Part shown: in pieces, positions 11,221 to 21,909 of the stretch
Position numbering within the stretch: the first letter of the stretch is position 1
How the letters are laid out: each line of letters begins with the position of its first letter
Assembly: GCF_024679245.1 (NCBI RefSeq)
Contig: NC_090176.1
Span: 17,973,293 to 18,037,292 of the forward strand
Direction: 5' to 3'
DNA length: 64,000 nucleotides
Source: Pseudorasbora parva
Taxonomy: Eukaryota > Chordata > Actinopteri > Cypriniformes > Gobionidae
The notes under the pieces: model-generated
Database searches by the model: none
Seen by the model: only the letters and a program-made list of their open reading frames with translations
Told to the model about the DNA's origin: nothing
Position numbers and translations under genes: made by a program

Positions 11221-11297
11221 CATTCGATCCAGTGAGGCCTGAGCTCGGAGGTTTTCCCTGGCGTGATCCACATCAGCCGACAATGTATGTACTGGAT
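11221..11297 (-). CDS. cfap91: cfap91 coding exon, 77 nt
   Basis: A minus-strand exon between acceptor ggtgctgttctag and a near-perfect donor gtaaga, phase 1 to phase 0. It reads (D)PVHTLSADVDHARENLRAQA then SLDRM, aligning with the mammalian CFAP91 stretch DPLFIVSSEKDHTQANIQA that directly precedes RKVP. Its phase-0 exit joins directly to the exon at 6981-6824. The leading D depends on a G donated by the previous exon. Confidence 0.88.
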
Positions 11298-12182
11298 CTA
11301 GAACAGCACCATCATCCACAATTCAATACGTATTTATCATAACGGTACAATATATAACAGTTAACGTTACTATATTTATTTAAAGCCATGTCCTAAACTA
11401 TATTTACATTGTAAAAGTCAAATAGTGATTTGCATCTGTAGCCTATTCATACGTAACTCACCGTACAAATAATCATATGTCCTCTGCTGTTTGAATCCCC
11501 TACTACCCTCATTTTTCTTCTGAAATGTGCGTGTGACAGAGACGTTCATGTTTGCTTGTAGCTGCTATGTGTTTTATTTGTAAGACGGGTAACGTTAATG
11601 GTCCCCATGGAGATCGTAAACATCCAATCACGTCACTTCCGCTTTAACACCACTAGAGGGCAGTAAATACAAACCCACACCTTCCCCAGGTCAGAACCTT
11701 TTTTACAGTCTATGGTCAGAACTGTACATTTGTTGTTTTTCCGGTCTGGTGTAGCAGCTTTATATTGACATGTGGTTGTGGACATGCAAGCCAGTAGAAT
11801 AATAGAGATGTATGCACTGAGAAACAAATAGAACCAACCACAGTGGATTCAGGGCTAAGGGAGCACTGTTGTTATTTCTAAACAGCATACAGATTTCCAA
11901 AGAGATGGTCTTGAAAACTATATTCAATTCTTTACTAGGTACTGGTAATAAAATTAGAATAACTAACTAAATAAATTACTATCACTATCAAACAGCTGGT
12001 TTACTAACATCACTCAATTAGTTAAATTTCTTTTCAAGAAATAAAGATTTCCTCTCATGTAGAATATAACAGTTGTTCCAAAAAATAAATAAATAAAAAT
12101 GTGTGGCAGGAATTATGCTTGTAAATAAGTATCCAAGCCTAAGCCTTTGCTGATGATAATTGTAAAGTTTGACAGGAAGTTT
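11298..12182. other. cfap91 intron
   Basis: No gene seen. A short segment around 11690 (ttttttacagtctatgg) is a common terminal phrase of cyprinid repeats. Confidence 0.45.
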
Positions 12183-12886
12183 CATGGGCGTCGGAAGCAA
12201 ATAAAAAGTGGGTGGGTCAGTAGCGGCTAAGACAAAATATTTTCTGGGGTTGTCCCCCAGAAAAAAAAATTATTTCATAGATGTGATTTCCTGCATTATG
12301 GTGCGTTTTAGGCCATATCCCTTTACTATACCAAAAAAGACCTCAAACCAGTCAATACCAATAGTCTAATAAAAAGGCTATATTCATTTAACTGACATAG
12401 AAATCAACAGTTTCACAGATAATGATAATGAACAAGTTGCATGTTTTTTATGCTCCGTAGGCCTATCCAGAAAGAAAAAGTGCCGTTTATGAAACGATTG
12501 ATTGGGCCAAACAAAATTACAGAAATCACTGAATTATATACTGTGGCTATAGAGTAGGGGTAAGACGCATGGCATCAGGTTTTGATGCATCGCGAGCAGA
12601 GGTTCGAATTTGCCTTTTGCCACACTCGCTCTACTCCCTTTCCCCATCACATATCAGATCGGAAAGGTATTTATTTTGAATAAAAAAGAGCAAATATTAG
12701 AAAAGGGGAAATAAAGCGTTTAACATGTGTTTAATAATACGTTTCTCGGTTAAGGGGTAGTCAATGTAAGCAGACATGTGCTGAATGAGAGACGATAAAA
12801 GTGAGTGGGTCCAATATCATTGGTTTTAAAAAGTGTGTGGGTCTTGACTCTTGTCCCACCCACACACAATGGTTCCGACGCCCATG
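12183..12886. mobile_element. Non-autonomous TIR element (704 bp)
   Basis: Perfect 14-bp terminal inverted repeats, catgggcgtcggaa at 12183 and its complement ending at 12886. The similarity continues inward (gtgggtgggtcagtagc against the complement of gtcccacccacacac). No transposase is encoded. It lies next to the hAT transposase remnant at 12894. Confidence 0.85.
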
Positions 12887-12893
12887 GGAAATT

Positions 12894-13806
12894 TACTACC
12901 TGAGAGCTGACAACATCAAAAGAGGCTTTGTCAGATCTGAAATCTGATTGGGGGCTCACTGGTTCAGTTGTTGGCATGGTGACAGAAAATGTGGTCAATA
13001 TGGTGTCAGGAATTCAGAAGTTGGGACTACGCACTCTCTCTTGCTTTGCTCATACCATTAACCTCATTAAGAGGGCAGTTGAAGAACATGAGGTGTTGGC
13101 AGACATCAGTAGAAGAGCCTGGGGAGTGGTGTCTTTTTTCAGGAGTAGCCACTAAAAAGCTAATCCTTTCCCAAAATAGGATGGGCAGGAAACCCCTGAA
13201 GCTTCTCCAGGAAGTAGACATCAGGTGTCACGCATGATATGCTGCAAATACTCATTGGTATTACTCATTTGTAGTCCTTAGGAATGGCTCTTCAGCAGTA
13301 CACCAACAAGTGGTGCATTAATGTTGATTCCATCTGTGTGCTCGCAGTGGCCACATTGCTAGACCCCAGATTTAAGACCCTTGAGTTTGGCAATCAGGAT
13401 AAGGACTGTGCAGCTGAACGCCTGTTGATGGGTAAATGTGCTTCAATGATCTGGCTAACCAGTGAGCATGCTTCACAAGCAGAGGCATCATCATCTCAGG
13501 CAGCTCAGAATCCACCATCCTCAGATGACCTGTGGGAGCTCCTGAATAGCCAGGTCAGTGAGACACAACAGCATAATAGCTTTAATGCTGATGCCACCAT
13601 AGAGGTCAAGAGATACATCAATGATGCATACCTCCCCCTCGAAGTGTGGGCCCTCTCAAATACTGGCGAGGCCCATAAAGTGTACCCCCTGCTTTGGCCA
13701 GTAAATATCTACAGCCACATCTGTTCCGTGTGAACAAATATTTTCTAAAGCTGAAGATGTGATTAGTAAAAAAAGGAGGTGCTTAAACTCCAGCACAGCA
13801 GAATAA
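12894..13806 (+). pseudogene. hAT-family transposase remnant
   Basis: Disjoint plus-strand frames carry hAT (ZBED-like) transposase landmarks: KSDWGLTGSVVGMVTENVVN, then LRTLSCFAHTINL (12928-13155); later LLDPRFKTLEFGN and PPSSDDLWELL (13284-13733); and a C-terminal dimerisation end (EQIFSKAEDVISKKRRCLNS) stopping at 13804. Frameshifts, an internal deletion and a missing N-terminus show it is dead. Terminal repeats of this copy were not found. Confidence 0.8.
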
Positions 13807-14304
13807 ATAATATTCTTGAATAAAAATATGTAATTGCATTCGTAATGTGCATTGTTGTGTTGTTTTGTAAGGGACACAAATAACAGTGCAATGAAAAATC
13901 CCATAGGCCTAATTTATTGGCGTATTAAACATTCTATTTAGAAGTCTGATGTGAGTAAACATTAAGAACAGAAAGTCTTTATAGTCATTGTATTGTGCAA
14001 CACACAATGACATTTATTAAATGAACAGATAAACCTTTCAAATGAACTAAACATCTGAATGACACGGTTGGTGTATTTAATGACCACCAGATGGCAAAGT
14101 AGAGCACTGTTTCAAAAGCTTTAAAGCATCAACACAGTCTACTGTAAAAGTCTTACTGCTTCAGAAGCTTCATTCAGCATATCCCATAATCAAGACCATG
14201 ACACAGAAACCAGAAGTAGCGGTGAAATGCAGTGTAATTCATACAAGACTTAGCAATCAGTGAATGACTAAATAAACCAGCTTGTATAGAAAGAGTTAAC
14301 AAGG
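13807..14304. other. Intronic sequence, no gene seen
   Basis: AT-rich sequence between the hAT remnant and the candidate 5' exon of cfap91. Nothing supported. Confidence 0.45.
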
Positions 14305-14312
14305 TTAATGAC

Positions 14313-14454
14313 CTGAAGCCAGTCGGGGATCATGAGTCCGGGCAATGAGTTCTGGGAAATGTAATCCATGTTGATATGGCAATGGAGTAGGGAGGACTGG
14401 CCTCTGGTGGGTATCAAGGGCTCTCCAGCTGGTGATTGTGACTCGTGTAAAGAC
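14313..14454 (-). CDS. Candidate 5' coding exon of cfap91
   Basis: The minus strand shows a clean acceptor (gaattgttttattctag, exon from 14454) and a 47-codon open frame with a protein-like composition, ending PELIARTHDPRLAS and a split G. The donor (CAG|gtcatt) is weak. The split G plus AT of the exon at 11297 gives Asp, as CFAP91 requires at that position, and ART-HD...DP loosely resembles the family's NRAYDFLYDP. Without splicing, the same frame stops at 14307-14305, so it could instead be the last exon of another minus-strand gene. There is no start codon in this frame. Confidence 0.45.
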
Positions 14455-15126
14455 CTAGAATAAAACAATTCAGGTTGACATTAACAAGTTGAGATCTCTT
14501 TTAATCAGTGGTGGAAATGGCCAAGATTCACTGGGTGGACCATTGTTGCGGACATATATATACAGGTCCTTCTCAAGAAATTAGCATATTGTTATAAAGT
14601 TCATTATTTTCCATAATGTAATGATAAAAATTCAACTTTCATATATTTTAGATTCATTGCACACCAATTGAAATATTTCAGGTCTTTTATTGTTTTAATA
14701 CTGATGATTTTGGCATACAGCTCATGAAAACCCAAAATTCCTATTTTAAAAAAATTGCATATCATGAAAAGGTTCTCTAAACGAGCTATTAACCTAATCA
14801 TCTGAATCAATTAATTAACTCTAAACACCTGCAAAAGATTCCTGAGGCTTTTAAAAACTCCCAGCCTGGTTCATTACTTAAAACCACAATCATGGGTAAG
14901 ACTGCCGACCTGACTGCTGTCCAGAAGGCCATTATTGACACCCTCAAGCGAGAGTGGAAGACACAGAAAGAAATTTCTTAACGAATAGGCTGTTCCCAGA
15001 GTGCTGTATCAAGGCACCTCAGTGGGAAGTCTGTGGGAAGGAAAAAGTGTGGCAAAAAACGCTGCACAACGAGAAAAGGGGGAGAAAACGAGAACCTTGG
15101 GGGACCTGCGGAAGAAGTGGACTGAG

Positions 15127-17143
15127 GCCCCGTCCACACGGAGACGCGTTTCACTGTATACGTATAAATTTTGTACCGTATCAGCGTTTCGTCCACACGG
15201 ATCCGGCGTTTTAGAAGCATGAATCCGATCGTCTTCCGTCTTCGTGTGTACAGCGAATCCGTATATTTTCTGAAACGGTGATGGCATCACACCAGAGCCG
15301 GCCCTAGACCTTTGGGGGCCCTAAGCAAAATTTGGTTGGAGGCCCTTGACCGTTTTAAGTAAGGCCTAAAGAAAAGCAATGACTACCTTATAACTATACT
15401 GTACATATATCTACTATGTTACTTTAAAATTTTGTAGTCTATTAAATTATGTTTTAATTATTCTATGTAGCCTACTGTATGATAATTATCTTTTTTTTAC
15501 GCTGCTGGTCCTGAGTACGTATTTCGTTCTTATGTGGTAACATGTACAGAACGTCAATAAAAGACCTTGAGTTCTTGAGTTGAGTTCCATGTTTGATGTC
15601 TTACAGGAAAATTATGATACCACTGAGCTGAATGGCAGTGCAGTGCAATGAACACACACGGATGAACTTGCTGAATAAAAAGACTGATAAAGTGATTTTC
15701 ACTGACCATCAAAGAAACATTTTTAATTGACACCAGAGTTTAAAAGGCAAAGACAGCACACGATAACAAATTTTGCTGGACAATAAATTGGTCAAGAAAT
15801 TATTGCGATAAATGATAAGATTTTTCGTTCTAAACCCATTTTCATCTAAAATAATGATAATGGCATAATAATGCAGGTACACCTTTTTTAAAGATCAATA
15901 AACTTTTATCTCTAAAGACTCTGATACGGAAAACATTTTAAATATCCACAATAAATTAACAAAACAACCGAAAAACAAGAAAAGCAATGGACTCTCAGTC
16001 TGTTAACAAAAAAACTTGAATAAATACCAAAAGCAATAAATAAAATTGATGAAAACTGCTTTAGGTACACATTAGCGGTGGCACGGTTCACAAAAGCAAC
16101 GGTTCGGTTCGTATCACGGCTTTAGGGTTTAGGTTACTTATCCACAATTCAGGATACAGTATTAACACAATTGTTATATCATGTAATCATGCACAAACTG
16201 AACTTGACTATCTCTGAGGAAAGCTAGGTGAGATTTTGATACAGCAAGAGAAAGACATTGATGACATGCTTTCATTTATTTGGCAAAAAAAAAAGGAGAA
16301 TGTGTATTGCTATCTCTACAGGAACGTATGTGCCTTTTTTAGACACAAATATTGAACTGAAGAATTAACTTGCATTTATCAAACGGCCAACTTCAGTGTA
16401 GCTTTAAGCCTTGTTTATACTCGACGCGCCCGCACGAGCGCGGCAAAAATTGCTTCAACGAGGAGTGCGCGAGACCCAATTTCGGTTGGCGGTGTGCACG
16501 TCAAATTTTGTAACTTTGCGTGCGGCTCCGCAACCGAAGAAGCTCGAGGCGAATCTGGCCGAGCATGACGTCTCATCACGCCTGCACCCAGTCTGCGCTT
16601 CGAGTATAATAAACACCTCCCCAAACAGATGAGGCGAGGTGCGTGCGCTCTCTAGGGGGCCCTCTGCAGGCCACGGGGCCCTTTGCAATTGCAAGGGTCG
16701 CTTAGTGGCTGGGCCGGCTCTGCATCACACTACGTCCAGCACGGTGAAGAGTTTAAAGGATACAACTACGGGCACTGGGCATGCGCACATCAATATTGCG
16801 TCATTTAATTACCGTATCTGCATTATTGTAAGGGTATGTTTTGGGTTGGGGTAGGTGTAGGCATGAATAAAACACATCTGTTAAGTAGCAAATGTATTTA
16901 TTGTTATTTAATTGTGAGATTTTGGCTCACCTCCGACCACTGCTATACCCCTGCTAGCCACAACTCTTCTTCTCCGTGTTTAGTGTATTTCTGTGGCAGA
17001 ATTATAGCGCCACACACTGGCCTGGCATGCAAACTACATCGTTTTTAGTCCGTTTTCTTAATCCCGTGTGGACGCAGATATTTCTTGAAACGAGGAAAAA
17101 AAATGATCGGATTAGGAAAGCGCTGGCTTCGTGTGGACGAGGC
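15127..17143. mobile_element. TIR element inserted in Tc1, itself interrupted
   Basis: Ends gccccgtccacacg and cgtgtggacgaggc form imperfect 14-bp inverted repeats with further internal similarity (cgtccacacgg at 15131 and 15192; complement cgtgtggacgcag at 17064). It is flanked by ctgag at 15122-15126 and 17144-17148; extending outward gives ggactgag against ggcctgag, an 8-bp pair with one mismatch. No transposase is visible, so it is non-autonomous. A hAT element sits inside it. Confidence 0.8.
15293..16722. mobile_element. Non-autonomous hAT element (1430 bp)
   Basis: Terminal inverted repeats cagagccggccc and gggccggctctg flank the element, and a perfect 8-bp target duplication (catcacac, 15285-15292 and 16723-16730) surrounds it, diagnostic of hAT transposition. 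The inside is AT-rich with a GC-rich block at 16420-16720. No transposase motif was found. Confidence 0.9.
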
Positions 17144-18053
17144 CTGAGTCTGGAGTAGAAACATCCAGAGCCACCGTGCACAGGCGTGTGCAGGAAATGG
17201 GCTACAAGTGCCGCATTCCCCAGTTCAAGTCACTTTTGGACTACAGAGAAGCAGCACTGGACTGTTGATCAGTGGTCCAAAGTACTTTTTTCGGATGAAA
17301 GCAAATATTGCATGTCATTCGGAAATCAAGGTGCCAGAGTCTGGAGGAAGACTGGGGAGAAGGAAATGCCAAAATGCCAAGTCCAGTGTCAAGTACCCAC
17401 AGTCAGTGAAGGTCTGGGGTGCCATGTCAGCTGCTGGTGTTGGTCCACTGTGTTTTATCAAGGGCAGGGTCAATGCAGCTAGCTATCAGGAGATTTTGGA
17501 GCACTTCATGCTTCCATCTGCTGAAAATCTTATGGAGATGAAGATTTGGTTTTTCAGCACGACATGGCACCTGCTCACAGTGCCAAAACCACTGGTAAAT
17601 GGTTTACTGACCATGGTATTACTGTGCTCAATTGGCCTGCCAACTCTCCTGACCTGAACCCCATAGAGAATCTGTGGGATATTGTGAAGAGAAAGTTGAG
17701 AGACGCAAGACCCAACACTCTGGATGAGCTTAAGGCCGCTATCGGAGCATCCTGGGCCTCCATAACACCTCAGCAGTGCCACAGGCTGATCGCCTCCATG
17801 CCACGCCGCATTGAAGCAGTCATTTCTGCAAAAGGATTCCCGACCAAGTATTGAGTGCATAACTGAACATAATTATTTGAAGGTTGACTTTTTTGTATTA
17901 AAAACACTTTTCTTTTATTGGTCGGATGAAATATGCTAATTTTTTGAGATAGGAATTTTGGGTTTTCATGAGCTGTATGCCAAAATCATCAGTATTAAAA
18001 CAATAAAAGACCTGCAATATTTCAGTTGGTGTGCAATGAATCTAAAATATATG

Positions 18054-19809
18054 TGTAACAACAACGAGTTTATGAGTTTAATGTCTCGGGGAATAATTAA
18101 CTCAAAAGGGGTTCAATATTCAATATTCATGAATTTATGAATATAATTTGCCCGTCATTCATTACGTATTAAAAATTTCCCGATAGGGAAAATTGTTTAA
18201 TTAAATACAAGTAACCCTTTATGAAATTGCTTGAAATTATCCTACTAAGTTCGTCCACCAAATTAGTTATAGACTTTTCAACTCAATTCTCCATAAGGGA
18301 TCACTGCTTTACGAGCGCATAAGAAACATTAACTTTACTGATCAGGACAAGTTCAATATTTCAAATGGTCATACAGTTTACTTTACTAACATAGTAGCAT
18401 AAGCAGTTAGGTAACTTAGATCGCAAGTTTCATTGACTTTGTGTATGTGGGAGAACAACAGACCCAACTCATTAAATGTCTTTCTGGAGGTTTAATAAAC
18501 ACAGACTAAAAATAACACTACGATTCACACAGAGAGTACACACTAAATATGCATCAAGAAAGTAGACATGTAGATATTAACGAAAGAATACATAAAAGAG
18601 AATAATGAATAGACTGAGATTAGAGAGAGATAAAAGAGAGAGATGGGGGAGAGAGAGAGATGAGAGAGAGAGATGAGACAAGGCATTTAGAGGTAAAAAC
18701 ACAACTTCCTTCAGTTCAACCACTACGACCTTCACGGAGCTTGTCCCAACGGGACAATACACACCTTCTTTACAGCAGTTTAAATTTTATAAGAAGAAGA
18801 ATACTTGCATTTCTTTTGGTTTCGTTTTGGCTTCTCGCTTGTGTGTGTGTGTATATATATCTGCGTCTCAGGTAGTTCTCTCCGAGGTCGGGAGGTGACG
18901 TAGTTTTCCTTTAGCGGCGTTTCGGGTCTACCTCCTGAAGTAGCCCGTGGCTAGTAAGTTGATGGAACGAGGAACAAAGGATTGTTGAAGACCGGATTGT
19001 AGAAACGGAGTTTCTTGAAGAGGAGTTTCCAGAAGAGAAGAGGGAAGTCAAGAAGGGAAGAAGAGGGGGGTCAAGAGGGAAGATTGTGGTCTCCACTGGT
19101 CTTTTAAGAGAATTAATCCACGCCCCCTTCTGGCTAATTCACCCAATCCAGAGGGTGAATTCGGTAGCGGGAAAAGTTCTCTTTGTCTCATTTTATGGCC
19201 TATTTTGCATGTTCCTGAGGTGTCGTAAAGGGGTGTTGATTTTGTATGGTTTTACTCCCAAGTCGGCTAAACATATTAATGATACATTTCACAATCCCAT
19301 TTTGTGCATCATTGAGTAAGTCAAAGAAATAGGAATATTTAGATATCAAACACCTTATGGCTGGGAGATATTAAAACAGAGATACAATTTTACACAGGAA
19401 TACAAGCATTTAAAATGAGCTTACATTGTTTCTATGCCATGACTGAGTAGGCCTGAGTCAAGGAGCATGCATATACACACCAAGCTACCTCGTATACAGT
19501 CTAGAATAGTCTTAATTAAAGCTTCATAAGGAATGTGTGTGTGTGCTCGTGAGTCCTTGTGTATTGACAGGAGCCTTGGCGCCTTTCGGTCTGGGGAATG
19601 AAAAGGGGGGGGAAACAGGGTTCGAGTCGTGTGACCCGATCAGGGCCTGTGTTATTGGACGGGGTCGTAAAACTGCCGAAGTTGTCACTTCCCCCAGACT
19701 CTGTGGCGTGGCTCTTAATTTACATGCGGTTAAAAGCTATCCCCCCCCTTTTTACAATCAACATAGGGTTCCTCTTTGATCCTCATTGTAAGAGACCACA
19801 GACGCTACA
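18054..19809 (-). repeat. ERV 3' LTR (1756 bp)
   Basis: In element orientation it begins TGTAGCGTC and ends GTTGTTACA, the TG...CA form. It is a direct repeat of 31908-33663. It is unusually long for a vertebrate LTR and contains a GA-rich tract (about 18618-18672) and a TATATATA string near 18852 that could be a promoter in the minus direction. ORFs inside it occur identically in both copies and have no family resemblance. Confidence 0.97.
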
Positions 19810-19821
19810 GTTCCCCCTTTT
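19810..19821 (-). other. ERV polypurine tract
   Basis: On the minus strand aaaagggggaac lies immediately upstream of the 3' LTR, the position where second-strand synthesis is primed. It confirms the element's orientation. Confidence 0.9.
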
Positions 19822-20022
19822 CATCTGACGAAGTCCGTATGACATCGTCGGATGACAGTTATCGTTTTGGTCGGATGACAGGTGGATCATGAGGGTCAAG
19901 TGGCTAGTGGTTTCTTAATTGTTGTTTTTCTTCAGCCTTCGGTTCCTGAGGTTATTCTCGGACAGCCTCCCATCACGATGGATGGATGGTAGGTGAGTCG
20001 GGCAGTCGGGAGCAGGTGTTTG

Positions 20023-21789
20023 TTACGGCTGGGGCGCCAGCTCGATGAGGTCCGTCTCTGCTCCGGGCGTTGTAATTTCCCTCCGGGGTTTCCATCGGAG
20101 ACCCCCGGACACGGCCGTTGTGAGCTTGGCTGTGGAGGTTCTCATCTGGTTGAATTTTCTGTACAGGAGGAAAGCGATGCCCAGGGTTAGGGTATTGCCG
20201 AAGATCATAGAGACACATAGCGCAGTGTCAGCTGCGGTCCAGGTTTGGACCACAGGAGAGTTATTCAGGATGGGTATTCGGGACAATGCTTGGAGGGCTG
20301 TATCAAGGGGAGCAATGTCAATGAGCTGGGGCCCCCCTTTCTCAATCCACAATTCTAACTCGGGAGCGAGGGTGAAGTTGTGGTCCTTGAAGAAGGCGGG
20401 GATTTCCAGTTCCGACTGGTATTCTTCGCTCGGGAGGTGGTACAAGGCCAAGTCGTCCAGGTGGAGGATGGCTCCTCGTGGTACTTGGACCCACATGCTC
20501 TGATCCAGCAGGTTGATACGAGTCGCAGTGTCATGTTGGTCGTAGATCAGTGTGGCGGTGCGCACGGGAGTGTTGACGAGCCACCTGTCACCTACGATCT
20601 CTGCTTGCGTCTCGGTGACTAGGGTACGAGGCGTTGCGTCGGTGGGGCAGCGGGTATTGCTGAGCATAGGTTGCAACCCGCAGATTCCCTCCGTGTTGTC
20701 TCGGAGGAAAGGTTTGCTTGGGCAGAGATAATGAATGTCTTTGGTCAGGGTACACATGTGTAGGTTTGGGGCTAGGTACAGCTGTGTGTCGCTGTCATGG
20801 TACGCGACTACCTGAGGAGTGCGCACCTTGAGGTGGGTGTTACCTTTCCAAAAGCCTACATTAATAATGTCTTTGAGTCGGTAGATTCGGCTCGACTCGA
20901 TGATGGGTAAATTAAGGAGGAAACCCATTTCTTTCTGCTCGGGATCCACATACAGGGGAATGGCGCTTCCCAAGGAGTAGGCCAGGTGTATCTGCAGCGG
21001 GTCAGTGGGTGCGTTGATCGCAGATGCCAACACGTTTTGCACCAGGCTTAAGGGTATCAGGTACGGTGGGATTCTACCCATGGCTAAGCTGTCGATGGAC
21101 GAGCTTATTTCCCGTAACATGTCCGTCATTAAGGCGGTAACTAGCTGTGTTTGGGCAAAGTCATTTTGGAAGACGGTGAATAACTGTTTCATGGAGTTCA
21201 CGGTCTGGTTCAACAGGACACTGTGGGTGTTTAGAATTACCACAGTTCCTCTCAACGTCTTGCCGATAGTCTGTAGAGCGGCACTCTGTGTGGTGAGTTG
21301 CTCTTTGAGCTGTGGAAGTTCAGTTTGGATTTCAGCCACATGTCGTCTTACTGTGGCGATGTTCACTGCGTTGACACTGGACATACCAATGTTAAACAGA
21401 GTTCCGACGGCGGCAGCGGCTCCGAGCAGCGCTCCCAGGAACCGTTTGGGGCGGCGGTTGTGTCCACCTAATTCTGCCTGGGTGACGGTCATCTTCTCTA
21501 GTTGTTTTAGCATGTGCGTGACATCAGCATCGGCGTGGCGGAGAGAGTCCTCTGTCCAGCGAGCACCGGCCCAGCTATACTGGGCTACTGCACGGGGGTA
21601 GTGTGCGTTGTAGACGTTGCGGGGGTCAAGTCGGACATACACCTTCTGAGTGTGGGTTCGGCAGTTGGTGATCAGAAGTCCAGGTTGCTCTCTCAGTACG
21701 ATGCCCGAGGCTGGACCCGGTGTGATGATGTCTGGTGGTGGCTGGCCTCTGATTGTCTGGAGGCACAGGAGCAGGATCCACAGTGGCAT
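20023..21789 (-). CDS. env: ERV envelope glycoprotein (588 aa, intact)
   Basis: The protein starts with a signal peptide (MPLWILLLCLQTIRG). A furin-type site RPKR at residues 113-116 is followed by a Gly/Ala-rich hydrophobic fusion peptide (FLGALLGAAAAVGTLFNIG) and a heptad-like helix. A membrane span lies at about 523-543, leaving a tail of about 45 residues. The surface part before cleavage is only about 100 residues, the membrane subunit about 470. I find neither a CX6CC motif nor a CWLC motif, so it differs from gammaretrovirus-type Env and is laid out like F-type class I fusion proteins. The ATG lies 1 nt after a strong splice acceptor (21791), so it is probably made from a spliced mRNA. 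Confidence 0.9.
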   Translation of the reverse strand: MPLWILLLCLQTIRGQPPPDIITPGPASGIVLREQPGLLITNCRTHTQKVYVRLDPRNVYNAHYPRAVAQYSWAGARWTEDSLRHADADVTHMLKQLEKMTVTQAELGGHNRRPKRFLGALLGAAAAVGTLFNIGMSSVNAVNIATVRRHVAEIQTELPQLKEQLTTQSAALQTIGKTLRGTVVILNTHSVLLNQTVNSMKQLFTVFQNDFAQTQLVTALMTDMLREISSSIDSLAMGRIPPYLIPLSLVQNVLASAINAPTDPLQIHLAYSLGSAIPLYVDPEQKEMGFLLNLPIIESSRIYRLKDIINVGFWKGNTHLKVRTPQVVAYHDSDTQLYLAPNLHMCTLTKDIHYLCPSKPFLRDNTEGICGLQPMLSNTRCPTDATPRTLVTETQAEIVGDRWLVNTPVRTATLIYDQHDTATRINLLDQSMWVQVPRGAILHLDDLALYHLPSEEYQSELEIPAFFKDHNFTLAPELELWIEKGGPQLIDIAPLDTALQALSRIPILNNSPVVQTWTAADTALCVSMIFGNTLTLGIAFLLYRKFNQMRTSTAKLTTAVSGGLRWKPRREITTPGAETDLIELAPQP

Positions 21790-21790
21790 C

Positions 21791-21802
21791 CTGTTACAGG
21801 CA

Positions 21803-21833
<31 letters not shown>

Positions 21834-21843
21834 AAGAGAGAGT
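21791..21843 (-). promoter_or_regulatory. env splice acceptor with CT-repeat tract
   Basis: On the minus strand a ~35-nt CT-rich microsatellite (21807-21842) leads into ttgcctgtaacag, immediately followed by G and the env ATG. The simple repeat doubles as the polypyrimidine tract. Confidence 0.8.
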
Positions 21844-21909
21844 GTGTGTCAGTGAGATTTGTCCCAGGTGGGTGGGTCAGTCTTCTCGTTTCGGGGACGG
21901 CGGTTGTGT

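Larger units (their letters stand above)
14892..17854 (+). pseudogene. Tc1 transposase interrupted by an insertion
   Basis: The N-terminal part starts with ATG at 14892 (MGKTADLTAVQKAIIDTLKR) and meets a stop after KEIS. The gene is cut at 15126 by the 2-kb element and resumes at 17149. The C-terminal part keeps the second and third catalytic motifs (FQHDMAPAHS and NPIENLW) and the normal end (KGFPTKY, stop at 17852). Frameshifts around 17380 and 17545 and an internal deletion near 17225 make it non-functional. Confidence 0.92.

Noticed and set aside
11094..11342. 82-codon plus-strand ORF
   Set aside because: Antisense of the cfap91 exon 11221-11297; no plus-strand splice or homology support.
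18577..19828. ORFs inside the ERV LTRs
   Set aside because: They recur identically in the second LTR, overlap on opposite strands, and resemble no known protein.
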